Assembly: GCF_001898115.1 (NCBI RefSeq)
Contig: NZ_MKSQ01000008.1
Span: forward strand, 435,606 to 499,605
Source: Allobosea sp. 67-29
Lineage (GTDB): Bacteria; Pseudomonadota; Alphaproteobacteria; Rhizobiales; Beijerinckiaceae
Length of the DNA stretch: 64,000 nt
Reading direction: 5' to 3'
Shown: in pieces, positions 9,620 through 18,844 of the stretch
Layout: each line of letters starts with the position of its first letter
How positions within the stretch are numbered: the stretch's first letter is position 1
The notes under the pieces: generated by a model
What the model was told of the DNA's origin: nothing
What the model saw: only the letters and a program-made list of their open reading frames with translations
Databases searched by the model: none
Translations under genes and position numbers: made by a program

Positions 9620-10837
9620 TCAGGCCGCCATCAGCGCCTTCTGCAGCCGGGCCACGGCTTCCGTCAGGTCGGATGACTTGCGGGCGAAGCAGAGCCGCAG
9701 GCCCTTCTCCCCGCCCGGGCCGAAAGCGAGGCCCGGCGCCAGCCCGACATTGGCCTTGTCGATCAGATCGAGCGCGAGCGCCCGGGAATCCTCACGGCCG
9801 TCGACGGAGAAGAACTGATAGAAGGCACCGACCGGGGCCGAGAGCGAGACGCGGTTGGTCGCCTTCAGCCCTTCGTAGACGATCCGGCGGCCCTCGGCGG
9901 CGCGCGCGATCTGCTCGGCGATGAAGCTCTCGCCTTCGTCAAGCGCCGCAACGGCAGCGCGCTGCACGAAGACCGGCGAGCCCGAGGTCGAGTACTGTAC
10001 GAGGTTCTCGATGACCTGGCCCAGCGCGGTCGGCGCCTCGATCCAGCCGATGCGCCAGCCGGTCATCGCCCAGTTCTTCGAGAAGGTCTGGACGAAAAGG
10101 ACCCGATCCTCTTCAGCGATGATGTCGTGGAAGGACGGGGCCCGCGCCGAGCCGTCATAGACGAAGCGGCCGTAGATTTCGTCCGCGACGATCCAGATGC
10201 CGTGCTTGCGCGAGAGCGCCAGCAGCGCCTCCTGCTCCTCCCGCGTCGCGGTCCAGCCCGTCGGATTGGCGGGCGAGTTGATCAGCATGCCGCGCGTCCT
10301 CGGCGTGATCGCGGCCTCGAGCTTGCCGAGATCGAGCGTGAAGCGCCCCTGCTCGTAGTCCATCGGGACGCAGACCGGCCTCGCGCCGCCGACGCTCGCC
10401 GCAGCGACGAAATTCGGCCAGGCCGGCGTCGGAATGATGAGCTCGTCGCCGGTGCCCGCGATCATCCGCACCGCGATCTGGAGCGACTGCATGCCCGAGC
10501 CGGTGACATAAAAGCGCTCCGGCGAGAAGGGCTGGCCGTAGAGACGCTCGTGATAGCGCGCCAGCGCCTCGCGCAGCTCCGGAATACCGCGCTGCCAGGT
10601 GTAGAACGTCTCGCCGGCGGCCAGAGAGCGGGCTGCGGCCTCACGGATGAAGGCGGGGGTCGGCAGGTCACCCTCGCCGACCCAAAGCGGGATCAAGCCC
10701 TCCCGCAGCCGGCCGTAATTCATCACCTCGACGATGCCGCTTTCAGGCGCCTCCCGCGCCTCCGGCCGCAGATCGGGGATCAAGGTGCTGCCCGTGGGAG
10801 CGACGAAATTCATCGGGTTCAACCTCGCGATTGCCAT
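9620..10837 (-). CDS. PLP-dependent class I/II aminotransferase
   Basis: NSPANPTGWTATREE, VADEIYGRFVYDG, FSKNWAMTGWRIGW (PLP lysine). Confidence 0.9.
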   Translation of the reverse strand: MAIARLNPMNFVAPTGSTLIPDLRPEAREAPESGIVEVMNYGRLREGLIPLWVGEGDLPTPAFIREAAARSLAAGETFYTWQRGIPELREALARYHERLYGQPFSPERFYVTGSGMQSLQIAVRMIAGTGDELIIPTPAWPNFVAAASVGGARPVCVPMDYEQGRFTLDLGKLEAAITPRTRGMLINSPANPTGWTATREEQEALLALSRKHGIWIVADEIYGRFVYDGSARAPSFHDIIAEEDRVLFVQTFSKNWAMTGWRIGWIEAPTALGQVIENLVQYSTSGSPVFVQRAAVAALDEGESFIAEQIARAAEGRRIVYEGLKATNRVSLSAPVGAFYQFFSVDGREDSRALALDLIDKANVGLAPGLAFGPGGEKGLRLCFARKSSDLTEAVARLQKALMAA

Positions 10838-10893
10838 GGCACAGCTTTAGCCGATGACGGCGCCGCCCGGCATGAAATCGCGAGATCGGGTCG

Positions 10894-10922
10894 ATCGGTC
10901 GCGGTGATGAATCGCGACCGAT
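10894..10922 (-). terminator. Inverted repeat downstream of mscL (atcggtcgcg-N9-cgcgaccgat)
   Basis: Perfect 10-bp arms read from sequence; no clear U-tract, so assignment as a terminator is tentative. Confidence 0.4.
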
Positions 10923-10933
10923 GCGATGCGCCG

Positions 10934-11353
10934 TCAGACCGTCTTCTGCTTGAGGAGATCGCGGATCTCGCCGAGCAGCACGACATCGTCCGGCTTCGCG
11001 GCCGGCGCGGCCGGTGCCTCCGCCTTCTTGGCCTGAAGCATGTTGATGCCCTTGACGACGAGGAACAACACGAAGGCGATGATGATGAAGTTGACCGCGA
11101 CCGTGATGAAGTTGCCGTAGGCGAGGACCGCGCCCTGCTTCTTGGCCTCCGCCAGCGTCGTCGCGGTGACGCCGCTGTTCAGTCCGACGAAGTAATTCGA
11201 GAAGTCGACGCCGCCGAGGGCACCGATAAAGGGCATGATGATGTCGTTGACCAGGGAGTCGACGATCTTGCCGAAAGCGGCGCCGATGACCACACCGATC
11301 GCGAGATCGATGACGTTGCCCCGCAGCGCGAATTTCTTGAATTCCTCGAGCAT
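10934..11353 (-). CDS. mscL: Large-conductance mechanosensitive channel
   Basis: [44 protein letters not shown]. Confidence 0.97.
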   Translation of the reverse strand: MLEEFKKFALRGNVIDLAIGVVIGAAFGKIVDSLVNDIIMPFIGALGGVDFSNYFVGLNSGVTATTLAEAKKQGAVLAYGNFITVAVNFIIIAFVLFLVVKGINMLQAKKAEAPAAPAAKPDDVVLLGEIRDLLKQKTV

Positions 11354-11613
11354 GCTGCACCTTTCCTCAAAATCGCCAGGACCTGCCCATCGGCACGGGC
11401 AGCGTAGACGACGCAGAGGTGCCAGGAAAAGCCCGCCGGGGAGCCAGAGCAGCATCAGGCGCGGTCTGCGCGAAATAATCTGGGGACGACCAAGACGAAT
11501 GACCTGTGGCGGAGCGATTGGCCGGCCGCTAGACTGCCCGAAAACCTGAAACGGAAGGTCATGCGGTCAGCTTTGCGTCGTCGATTGCAGGCAGTCTGGC
11601 GGGAGATCGCACA

Positions 11614-14600
11614 GTGATTCCGGCCTGGTCCGTCGTCCTGGTCGCGCTCGCCTATCTGTGCGGTCTCTTCGCGGTCGCACATACGGCCGATACGTCGGGC
11701 CGCCGCCTGATGACCGGGCGCGCGCGCCCGACGATCTATGCGCTGGCGCTCGGCGTCTACTGCACCTCCTGGACTTTCTACGGCTCCGTCGGCTTCGCCA
11801 ACCTGGCCGGCTTCGACTTTCTCGGCATCTATGTCGGGCCGATCCTGGTGATCGGCCTGGGTCACCGCTTCGTCGAACGGATCGTCGGAATAGCCAAGTC
11901 GCAGAACATCACCTCGGTCGCCGACTTCGTCGGCGCGCGCTATGGCAAGAGCGAGCGGGTGGCGGCGCTGGTCTGCATCGTCGCCGTCATCGGCGCCCTG
12001 CCCTACATCGCGCTGCAACTCAAGGCGGTCGCCAACTCGCTCTCCGTGTTCCTCGCCGCCACCGGCGGCCATTCCCCCGTCGCGAACGTGCCGGTGCTGA
12101 GCGATCTGGCCTTCCTGGTCGCCATGGTGCTCGCCGGCTTCGCCTGCGCCTTCGGCACCCGCCATATCGACGCCACCGAACATCAGGACGGGCTCGTTCT
12201 GGCCATCGCCGCGGAGTCCCTCGTCAAGCTCGTCGCCTTCCTCGTCCTCGGCCTCTACATCGTCTACGGGCTGTTCGACGGCATGGGCGATCTCCTGGGC
12301 CGTGCGGCCGCAGCGCCCCCGGCGGGGCTGCCGCCGATCTGGGAGCGAACCTCGAGCCTGCCGGGCTTCCTGACGCTGACGCTGCTGTCGGGCTGCGCAG
12401 CGCTGCTGCTGGCGCGACAGTTCCACATGGCGATCGTCGAGAACCGCGACCGCCGCGACGTGCGCCGTGCGGCCTGGATGTTCCCGCTCTATCTCCTGCT
12501 GATCAATCTCTTCGTCCTGCCGCTGGCAGCGGCAGGAGAAATCCTGATGCCGGGCACCGGCGTCGATCGCGACATGACGGTGCTGCTCCTGCCGCTTCAG
12601 CACGGCGCGGGAATGGCCGCGCTGTTCGTCTTCGTCGGCGGCCTGTCGGCGGCGACGGCGATGGTCATCGTCGCCTCGGTCGCCCTGGCGATCATGATCT
12701 CGAACCATCTGGTGATGCCACTGCTGCTGCGCGGCCGCAGGGCGCTCAGCGAGCCGAAGGGCGGGACGGCCCAGACCAGCGCCTGGACCTCGGCCAACAC
12801 CAATCTCGGCGGCGACCTCGGCTCGCAGGTGGTCATCATCCGCCGCGTGAGCATCTTCCTCGTCATCCTGCTGGGCTATGCCTACTACCGCGCGGCCGGC
12901 GAGGCCGCCCTGGTCTCGATCGGCCTGCTGTCCTTCGCGGCGACAGCGCAGATCGCCCCGGCCTTCCTCGGAGGGCTGGTCTGGCGACGCGGCACCGCGC
13001 TGGGCGCCGTGGCGGGCCTCGCCATCGGCACGCTGGTCTGGGCCTATACGCTGCTGATGCCGAGCCTTGCCATTCCCGGAAGCTGGTGGAGCGACGTGGT
13101 CGCCCATGGCCCGTTCGGCACCGACATGCTGCGGCCGGAAGCGCTCTTCGGGCTCGGCATGCCGCCGCTGACGCATGGCGTGGTCTGGAGCCTGGGCCTC
13201 AACATCCTCGCCTATGTCGGCTTCTCCCTGCTGCGGCCGGCGAATGCGATGGAACGGCTGCAGGCCAACGCCTTCGTGGAATCCGACCGGGCGACCATGG
13301 CGCAGACCTTCTCGCTCTGGCGCACCAGCGTCACCGAAGGCGAGCTGCAGGCGACCATCGCCCGCTATCTCGGCCAGGAGCGCACGGAGCGCGCCTTCGA
13401 GAGCTTCAACCTCAGCCGCGGCGAAAAGCCGGAGGCCGGACGCGACGCCGACATCCATCTGCTGCGCTTCGGCGAGCATCTCCTGTCCTCGGCGATCGGG
13501 GCGGCCTCCTCCCGGCTGGTGCTGTCGCTGCTGCTGAAGAAGCGCAATCTCTCGACCGAGGCCGCCTTCAAGCTGCTGGACGATGCCTCGGCCGCGCTGC
13601 AATACAACCGCGACATCCTCCAGCACGGCCTCGACCATGCCGGCCAGGGCATCACGGTCCTTGACCGCGACCTCCGGCTGCTCGCCTGGAACCAGGCCTT
13701 CCTGCGGCTCTACGACCTGCCGCCGTCGCTGGTGCGGTTCGGCACCGGACTCGACGAGATCGTGCGCTACAACGCCGCGCGCGGAGCCTATGGCGACGGG
13801 GCTCAGGACGAACTGATGGCGGCGCGGCTCGAAAGCTTCGTCAGGGATCGCGAGCCGGTCCGCCTCAAGCTCTTTCCGTCGAAGACCGTGATCGAGGTGC
13901 GGACCAATCCGCTGCCGGACGGCGGCTTCGTCACCACCTACACGGACATCACCGAGACCGTGGCGGGCGAGGAGAAGCTGGAGCGGGCCAACGAGAGCCT
14001 CGAGAAGCGCGTCGCCGAGCGCACCGAGGAACTGCTGCACGTCAACGCCGAGCTCCAGCGGGCCAAGGCCGAGGCCGAGGCCGCAAATCTCTCCAAGACC
14101 CGCTTCCTCGCGGCCGCGAGCCACGACATCCTGCAGCCGCTCAACGCCGCCCGCCTCTACGCGACCTCGCTGGTGGAGCGGGACCGGTCCGCCGGCCAGC
14201 CCGACCTCGCCGAGAACATCGACGCCTCGCTCGACGCGGTGGAGGAGATCCTGACCGCACTGCTGGAAATCTCGCGGCTGGACGGGGGCGCGCTGCGGCC
14301 GGAGCTGACCTCGTTCCGCCTCGACGAGCTGATGCGCCAGCTTCAGCGCGAGTTCGAGCCGAGCGCGCAGGAACGGGGATTGAAGCTCGTCTTCGTGCCG
14401 ACCGGCCTCGCAGTGCGCTCGGACCGGCGCCTGCTCAGGCGGCTGCTGCAGAACCTGATCTCGAACGCCATCAAATATACGCCGAACGGCAAGGTCCTGG
14501 TCGGCTGCCGGCGGCGCGAGGGGCAGGTCGCCGTCGAGGTCATCGACACCGGCCTCGGCATCCCGCAGAGCAAGCAGAAGACCGTGTTCCGCGAGTTCCA

Positions 14601-15189
14601 GAGGCTCGACCAAGGGGCGCGTGTCGCGCGCGGCCTCGGCCTGGGCCTCTCCATCGTGCAGCGCATCGCACGCGCGCTCGACCACGCGCTGACGCTGGAT
14701 TCCGCCCCGGGCCGCGGCACGCGCTTCTCGCTCACCGTGCCGCGTGCCGCCCCGCTCCCGGCAATGGCCACCGCCACCGCCACCCGCCAGTCTCCGGCCG
14801 GGCAGCTCGCCGGAATGCGGCTGCTCGTCATCGACAACGAGCCGGCGATCCTCGACGGGATGAAGCGCCTGCTCGAAGGCTGGGGCTGCCGGGTCACGAT
14901 CGCGGCTGGCCTCGACGAGGCACTGCCCCATGTCGGCGGCAAGGCCGAGCCGGACGTCGTGATCGCCGACTATCATCTCGACCACGGCAACGGCCTGACC
15001 GCGATCAGCTCGCTGAGGGCCCGCGCCCGCGCGCCGATGCCAGCGATCCTGCTGACGGCGGACCGCACGCCGCATGTCCGCGAGGCCGCTGCCGCGCTTG
15101 ACGTGCACATGCTGAACAAGCCGCTGAAGCCGGCCGCGCTGCGGGCCCTGCTGGCGCAGTGGCGCGCGACGAGGCTGGCCGCCGAATAG
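11614..15189 (+). CDS. Hybrid sensor histidine kinase/response regulator with N-terminal sodium/solute symporter-like domain (CbrA/NahK-ErcS-like)
   Basis: About 13 TM SLC5-like N-terminus (YCTSWTFYGSVG), PAS region, H-box AASHDILQPLNAARLYATSL, HATPase (NLISNAIKYTP, DTGLGIP, GLGLGLSIV), C-terminal REC (VIADYHLDHGNG). Confidence 0.9.
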   Translation: MIPAWSVVLVALAYLCGLFAVAHTADTSGRRLMTGRARPTIYALALGVYCTSWTFYGSVGFANLAGFDFLGIYVGPILVIGLGHRFVERIVGIAKSQNITSVADFVGARYGKSERVAALVCIVAVIGALPYIALQLKAVANSLSVFLAATGGHSPVANVPVLSDLAFLVAMVLAGFACAFGTRHIDATEHQDGLVLAIAAESLVKLVAFLVLGLYIVYGLFDGMGDLLGRAAAAPPAGLPPIWERTSSLPGFLTLTLLSGCAALLLARQFHMAIVENRDRRDVRRAAWMFPLYLLLINLFVLPLAAAGEILMPGTGVDRDMTVLLLPLQHGAGMAALFVFVGGLSAATAMVIVASVALAIMISNHLVMPLLLRGRRALSEPKGGTAQTSAWTSANTNLGGDLGSQVVIIRRVSIFLVILLGYAYYRAAGEAALVSIGLLSFAATAQIAPAFLGGLVWRRGTALGAVAGLAIGTLVWAYTLLMPSLAIPGSWWSDVVAHGPFGTDMLRPEALFGLGMPPLTHGVVWSLGLNILAYVGFSLLRPANAMERLQANAFVESDRATMAQTFSLWRTSVTEGELQATIARYLGQERTERAFESFNLSRGEKPEAGRDADIHLLRFGEHLLSSAIGAASSRLVLSLLLKKRNLSTEAAFKLLDDASAALQYNRDILQHGLDHAGQGITVLDRDLRLLAWNQAFLRLYDLPPSLVRFGTGLDEIVRYNAARGAYGDGAQDELMAARLESFVRDREPVRLKLFPSKTVIEVRTNPLPDGGFVTTYTDITETVAGEEKLERANESLEKRVAERTEELLHVNAELQRAKAEAEAANLSKTRFLAAASHDILQPLNAARLYATSLVERDRSAGQPDLAENIDASLDAVEEILTALLEISRLDGGALRPELTSFRLDELMRQLQREFEPSAQERGLKLVFVPTGLAVRSDRRLLRRLLQNLISNAIKYTPNGKVLVGCRRREGQVAVEVIDTGLGIPQSKQKTVFREFQRLDQGARVARGLGLGLSIVQRIARALDHALTLDSAPGRGTRFSLTVPRAAPLPAMATATATRQSPAGQLAGMRLLVIDNEPAILDGMKRLLEGWGCRVTIAAGLDEALPHVGGKAEPDVVIADYHLDHGNGLTAISSLRARARAPMPAILLTADRTPHVREAAAALDVHMLNKPLKPAALRALLAQWRATRLAAE

Positions 15190-15192
15190 GCG

Positions 15193-15753
15193 TCAGCGTT
15201 CGCTGGCGGCGGCGCTGCGCAGGACCTCCTCCGATGCCAGAAAGGCCTCGACCTCGGGGCTGGGCGGCGGGCTTTCCGCCGCGACGCCGATCTCGCGCAG
15301 CAGTCGCGAGACCGGCACGTAGGCCTTCGCATCGCGATCGTAGATGGCTGCCCGCACGAGCGCGACGGCGGCAACGATCTCGGTACCGTCGCGCCCGCGC
15401 ATCAGCATGCGATGCTGCATCACCAACCAGTTCTCGCGCCAGCACAGGATGCGGGTTTCCAAGTCGAAAGTGCGGAAGAGCCGCATCTCCCGCCGGAAGC
15501 GGATGGTGCCGGCATTGACCACGGGCACCCAGCGATGCCGCAGGATCGCCCGCCACAGGCCGCTGCGCAGCACCAGATCGGTGCGGCCCAGATCCATCAG
15601 CGTCCAGTAGCGGCCATTGTTCAGATGCAGGCTGGTGTCGAGATCGTGGAACCAGACCCGGAAGGGCAGCAGCGAAGCCCCGCCCGGCAGGGCCAGGCGC
15701 GGACGCATCCGGAAAGTGGCCAGCAGCCAGAGGAGGCGAAGCCAGAGGTTCAT
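15193..15753 (-). CDS. Acyl-CoA thioesterase (4HBT-like) family protein
   Basis: FHDLDTSLHLNNGRYWTLMDLGRTDL hot-dog-fold motif. Start at 15753 or 15804. Confidence 0.8.
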   Translation of the reverse strand: MNLWLRLLWLLATFRMRPRLALPGGASLLPFRVWFHDLDTSLHLNNGRYWTLMDLGRTDLVLRSGLWRAILRHRWVPVVNAGTIRFRREMRLFRTFDLETRILCWRENWLVMQHRMLMRGRDGTEIVAAVALVRAAIYDRDAKAYVPVSRLLREIGVAAESPPPSPEVEAFLASEEVLRSAAASER

Positions 15754-15835
15754 GACCACCGTCGCGGTTGTGGAGAGGCAAGACTTCGATGCCATGTCAC
15801 GCAAGCGGCACCGCTGTCGATCATGCTATCGTCCG

Positions 15836-16381
15836 ATGCCGCCACAACGCAGCAACGGAGCCTCGGTCTTGCCGACCCTGCACGTCTCGCCACTGTCGAA
15901 GCTCGACGCGACCGTCGCCGCCTGCGGCGCGAGCCACCTCGTCTCGTTGATCAATCTCGCCACCCCGGTCGAGCGCCCACCCGGTATTGCCGAAGGCCGG
16001 CATCTCTTCCTCGGGATGTCCGACATCAGCCAGCCGACGGAAGGCCATGTACTGGCCGGACGGGAGCATGTCGAACGCCTGGTCGCCTTCGTGCGCGGCT
16101 GGGACCGCGCCGCGCCGCTCGTCATCCATTGCTGGGCCGGCATCAGCCGCTCCACCGCCGCGGCCTATATCACGGCCTGCGCCCTGGCGCCGGCACGCGA
16201 CGAGGACGCAGCGGCCGATGCGCTGCGCCTGGCCTCGCCCTCGGCCACGCCCAATGCCCGGCTCGTCGCCCTCGCCGATGAGCTCCTCGGCCGTGGCGGG
16301 CGAATGGTGCGGGCCATCCGGCGCATCGGCCGCGGCGCCGACGCCTTCGAAGGCACGCCCTTCGTCCTCGGTCTGGACTGA
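15836..16381 (+). CDS. Tyrosine/dual-specificity phosphatase-like protein
   Basis: P-loop HCWAGISRSTAAAY (HCx5R). Start uncertain (15794/15836). Confidence 0.8.
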   Translation: MPPQRSNGASVLPTLHVSPLSKLDATVAACGASHLVSLINLATPVERPPGIAEGRHLFLGMSDISQPTEGHVLAGREHVERLVAFVRGWDRAAPLVIHCWAGISRSTAAAYITACALAPARDEDAAADALRLASPSATPNARLVALADELLGRGGRMVRAIRRIGRGADAFEGTPFVLGLD

Positions 16382-16524
16382 GCGCGGACCGGCGCAGCAA
16401 TTTCATGCGGGTGAAGCACTCCTTGCCGTGAATGATGCGGCATCAGCCGCGCAACGATACAGAAGATTGCTTGCTTTCCATCAATTTTGCGACGATTGAT
16501 CGCGCGGGAGGCAATACCGGCATC

Positions 16525-16989
16525 ATGACGATCGAACTGGATTCACGCGACCGCTCGATTCTGCGGATCCTCCAGCAGGACGGGCGCATCACCAATTCGG
16601 ACCTGGCCGAGAAGGTGCACCTGTCGCCCTCCGCCTGCCTCCGGCGCGTGCGCCAGCTCGAGGACAGCGGCCTTATCCGCGGCTATGCGATGATGCTCGA
16701 CGACAAGATCGCGGGCTTCCCCGGTACGGCCTTCGTCTTCGTCACGCTCGACCAGCAGGGCCGCGCCTCGCTGGAGAGTTTCGAGCAGGCCGTGCAGAAC
16801 CTGCCCGAGATCCTCGAATGCCATCTGCTGGCCGGCGCCCACGATTATCTGATGCGGGTGATCTATCGCGACAGCGCCGATTTCGAGCGCATCCACACCG
16901 ACATCATCACGCAATTGCCCGGCGTCACCCGCGTGCAGTCGACGCTGACCTTGCGCACGATCAAGAAGACCTCGGCGCTGCCGGTCTGA
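16525..16989 (+). CDS. Lrp/AsnC family transcriptional regulator
   Basis: [50 protein letters not shown] plus ligand-binding domain. Confidence 0.93.
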   Translation: MTIELDSRDRSILRILQQDGRITNSDLAEKVHLSPSACLRRVRQLEDSGLIRGYAMMLDDKIAGFPGTAFVFVTLDQQGRASLESFEQAVQNLPEILECHLLAGAHDYLMRVIYRDSADFERIHTDIITQLPGVTRVQSTLTLRTIKKTSALPV

Positions 16990-17065
16990 GTCAGGAGCGG
17001 CGCGAAGCGGGTTGCGGCCAGCCGCGCTCCGGCCGATAAACTCTCCCGCAAAGAGGAATCAGGCC

Positions 17066-17323
17066 GTGAGCGAAGAGAAGACCAACGCCGATGTCGCCGC
17101 CCTGCCCTTCGAGGCGGCAATGAAGGAGCTCGAAGGCATCGTCGCGCGGCTGGAGCGCGGCGACGTCCCGCTCGAGGAATCGATCGCGATCTACACGCGC
17201 GGCGAGGCTTTGAAGGCGCGCTGCGACGCGCTGCTGAAGCAGGCGGAAGCCCGGATCGAGCGCATCACGCTCGGCGCCGACGGCAAGCCGACGGGCGCGA
17301 CCCTGCTCGACGTCGAGAACTGA
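17066..17323 (+). CDS. xseB: Exodeoxyribonuclease VII small subunit
   Basis: [58 protein letters not shown] start. Confidence 0.93.
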   Translation: MSEEKTNADVAALPFEAAMKELEGIVARLERGDVPLEESIAIYTRGEALKARCDALLKQAEARIERITLGADGKPTGATLLDVEN

Positions 17324-17371
17324 GCCCCCGGCAGCGCCTCCGCACCGGGACAAACAAAACGAACCAATTTT

Positions 17372-17406
17372 GCAATGCCGCGGCGCCCCGGGTGCCGCGG
17401 CATTGC
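17372..17406. repeat. Strong inverted repeat: 13-bp perfect arms, 9-nt loop (gcaatgccgcggc/gccgcggcattgc)
   Basis: Arms read directly from sequence in the xseB-pirin intergenic region. Confidence 0.85.
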
Positions 17407-17415
17407 ATTTCTGCC

Positions 17416-17439
17416 AGCGCCCGGTTGCGACCGGGCGCT
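17416..17439. repeat. Second inverted repeat: 10-bp perfect arms, 4-nt loop (agcgcccggt-tgcg-accgggcgct)
   Basis: Arms read directly; lies 9 nt after the first hairpin. Confidence 0.85.
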
Positions 17440-17490
17440 TGCCTGAGCGCCTCCACGGGGTCAGATTCGGCCTCAACCAAGGAGGCCCTC

Positions 17491-18816
17491 ATGTCGCAAC
17501 TCCCCGCCGACGATCCGATCCTGGGCGATGCCCGCTCCTGCGAGGCGATCGAGAAGGTGATCGTGCCGCGCTCCCATGACCTCGGCGGCTTCCAGGTCCG
17601 CCGGGCGCTGCCGGCGATCGGCCAGCGCATGGTCGGCCCCTTCATCTTCTTCGACCAGATGGGCCCGGCCGAGTTCCATCTCGGCGAAGGGCTCGACGTG
17701 CGGCCGCATCCGCATATCGGGCTCTCGACCGTGACCTATCTCTTCGACGGCGAGATCATGCATCGCGACTCGCTGGGCACCGCGCTCGCGATCAAGCCGG
17801 GCGCGGTGAACCTGATGACCGCCGGGCGCGGCATCGTCCATTCCGAGCGCACCGGCATGGAAGCCCGCGCCACCGGCCCCAAGCTCTACGGCATCCAGGC
17901 CTGGCTCGCCCTGCCGAAGACGCATGAGGAGGTCGCGCCCGAGTTCAAGCATCACGGCGCGCAGGACCTGCCCCGCATCGTCGAGGGCGGCAAGCGGATC
18001 AGCCTGATCATGGGCTCGGCCTATGGCCAGACCTCGCCGGTCAAGTTTCCCTGGGACGCACTCTATGCGGAGGCCGTGCTCTCGCCGGGCGCGATCCTGC
18101 CGCTCGACCCCGACTATGACGAGCGCGCGATCTACATCGTCTCCGGCAAGGTCGACATCGCCGGCGACGAGTTCGGCGCCGGCCAGCTCCTCGTCTTCAA
18201 GCCGGGCGACCGGAACCTGATGACCGCCGGGCGCGGCATCGTCCATTCCGAGCGCACCGGCATGGAAGCCCGCGCCACCGGCCCCAAGCTCTACGGCATC
18301 CAGGCCTGGCTCGCCCTGCCGAAGACGCATGAGGAGGTCGCGCCCGAGTTCAAGCATCACGGCGCGCAGGACCTGCCCCGCATCGTCGAGGGCGGCAAGC
18401 GGATCAGCCTGATCATGGGCTCGGCCTATGGCCAGACCTCGCCGGTCAAGTTTCCCTGGGACGCACTCTATGCGGAGGCCGTGCTCTCGCCGGGCGCGAT
18501 CCTGCCGCTCGACCCCGACTATGACGAGCGCGCGATCTACATCGTCTCCGGCAAGGTCGACATCGCCGGCGACGAGTTCGGCGCCGGCCAGCTCCTCGTC
18601 TTCAAGCCGGGCGACCGCATCTCGATCCTCGCCATCGACCAGGCCCGCGTGATGATCGTCGGCGGCGAGCCGATGGACGGACAGCGCCACATCTGGTGGA
18701 ACTTCGTCTCGTCGTCGAAGGAGCGCATCGACCAGGCCAAGGAAGAGTGGAAGACCGGCCGCTTCGATACCGTGCCCGGCGACGACAAGGAGTTCATCCC
18801 GCTGCCGGAAGGCTGA
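17491..18816 (+). CDS. Pirin family protein with internal 135-aa tandem duplication
   Basis: Pirin motifs RPHPHIGLSTVTYLFDGEIMHRDSLG and GIVHSERT; 441 aa, with NLMTAGRGIVHSERT...LLVFKPGDR present twice. Confidence 0.93.
   Translation: MSQLPADDPILGDARSCEAIEKVIVPRSHDLGGFQVRRALPAIGQRMVGPFIFFDQMGPAEFHLGEGLDVRPHPHIGLSTVTYLFDGEIMHRDSLGTALAIKPGAVNLMTAGRGIVHSERTGMEARATGPKLYGIQAWLALPKTHEEVAPEFKHHGAQDLPRIVEGGKRISLIMGSAYGQTSPVKFPWDALYAEAVLSPGAILPLDPDYDERAIYIVSGKVDIAGDEFGAGQLLVFKPGDRNLMTAGRGIVHSERTGMEARATGPKLYGIQAWLALPKTHEEVAPEFKHHGAQDLPRIVEGGKRISLIMGSAYGQTSPVKFPWDALYAEAVLSPGAILPLDPDYDERAIYIVSGKVDIAGDEFGAGQLLVFKPGDRISILAIDQARVMIVGGEPMDGQRHIWWNFVSSSKERIDQAKEEWKTGRFDTVPGDDKEFIPLPEG
17808..18212 (+). repeat. 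Tandem repeat unit copy 1 (405 bp) within pirin gene
   Basis: Identical by eye to 18213-18617. Confidence 0.95.
18213..18617 (+). repeat. Tandem repeat unit copy 2 (405 bp) within pirin gene
   Basis: Identical by eye to 17808-18212; 405 = 3 x 135, so frame is kept. Confidence 0.95.
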
Positions 18817-18844
18817 TCGAGCTCGCCGGCAGCCGACATTCTGC

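Noticed and set aside
11455-15108. 1217-aa minus-strand ORF opposite the sensor kinase
   Set aside because: Antisense shadow frame: high GC3 on the plus strand removes stops from the complementary frame. The translation is Arg/Ala/Glu/His-rich with no motifs, while the plus frame is a clear multidomain kinase.
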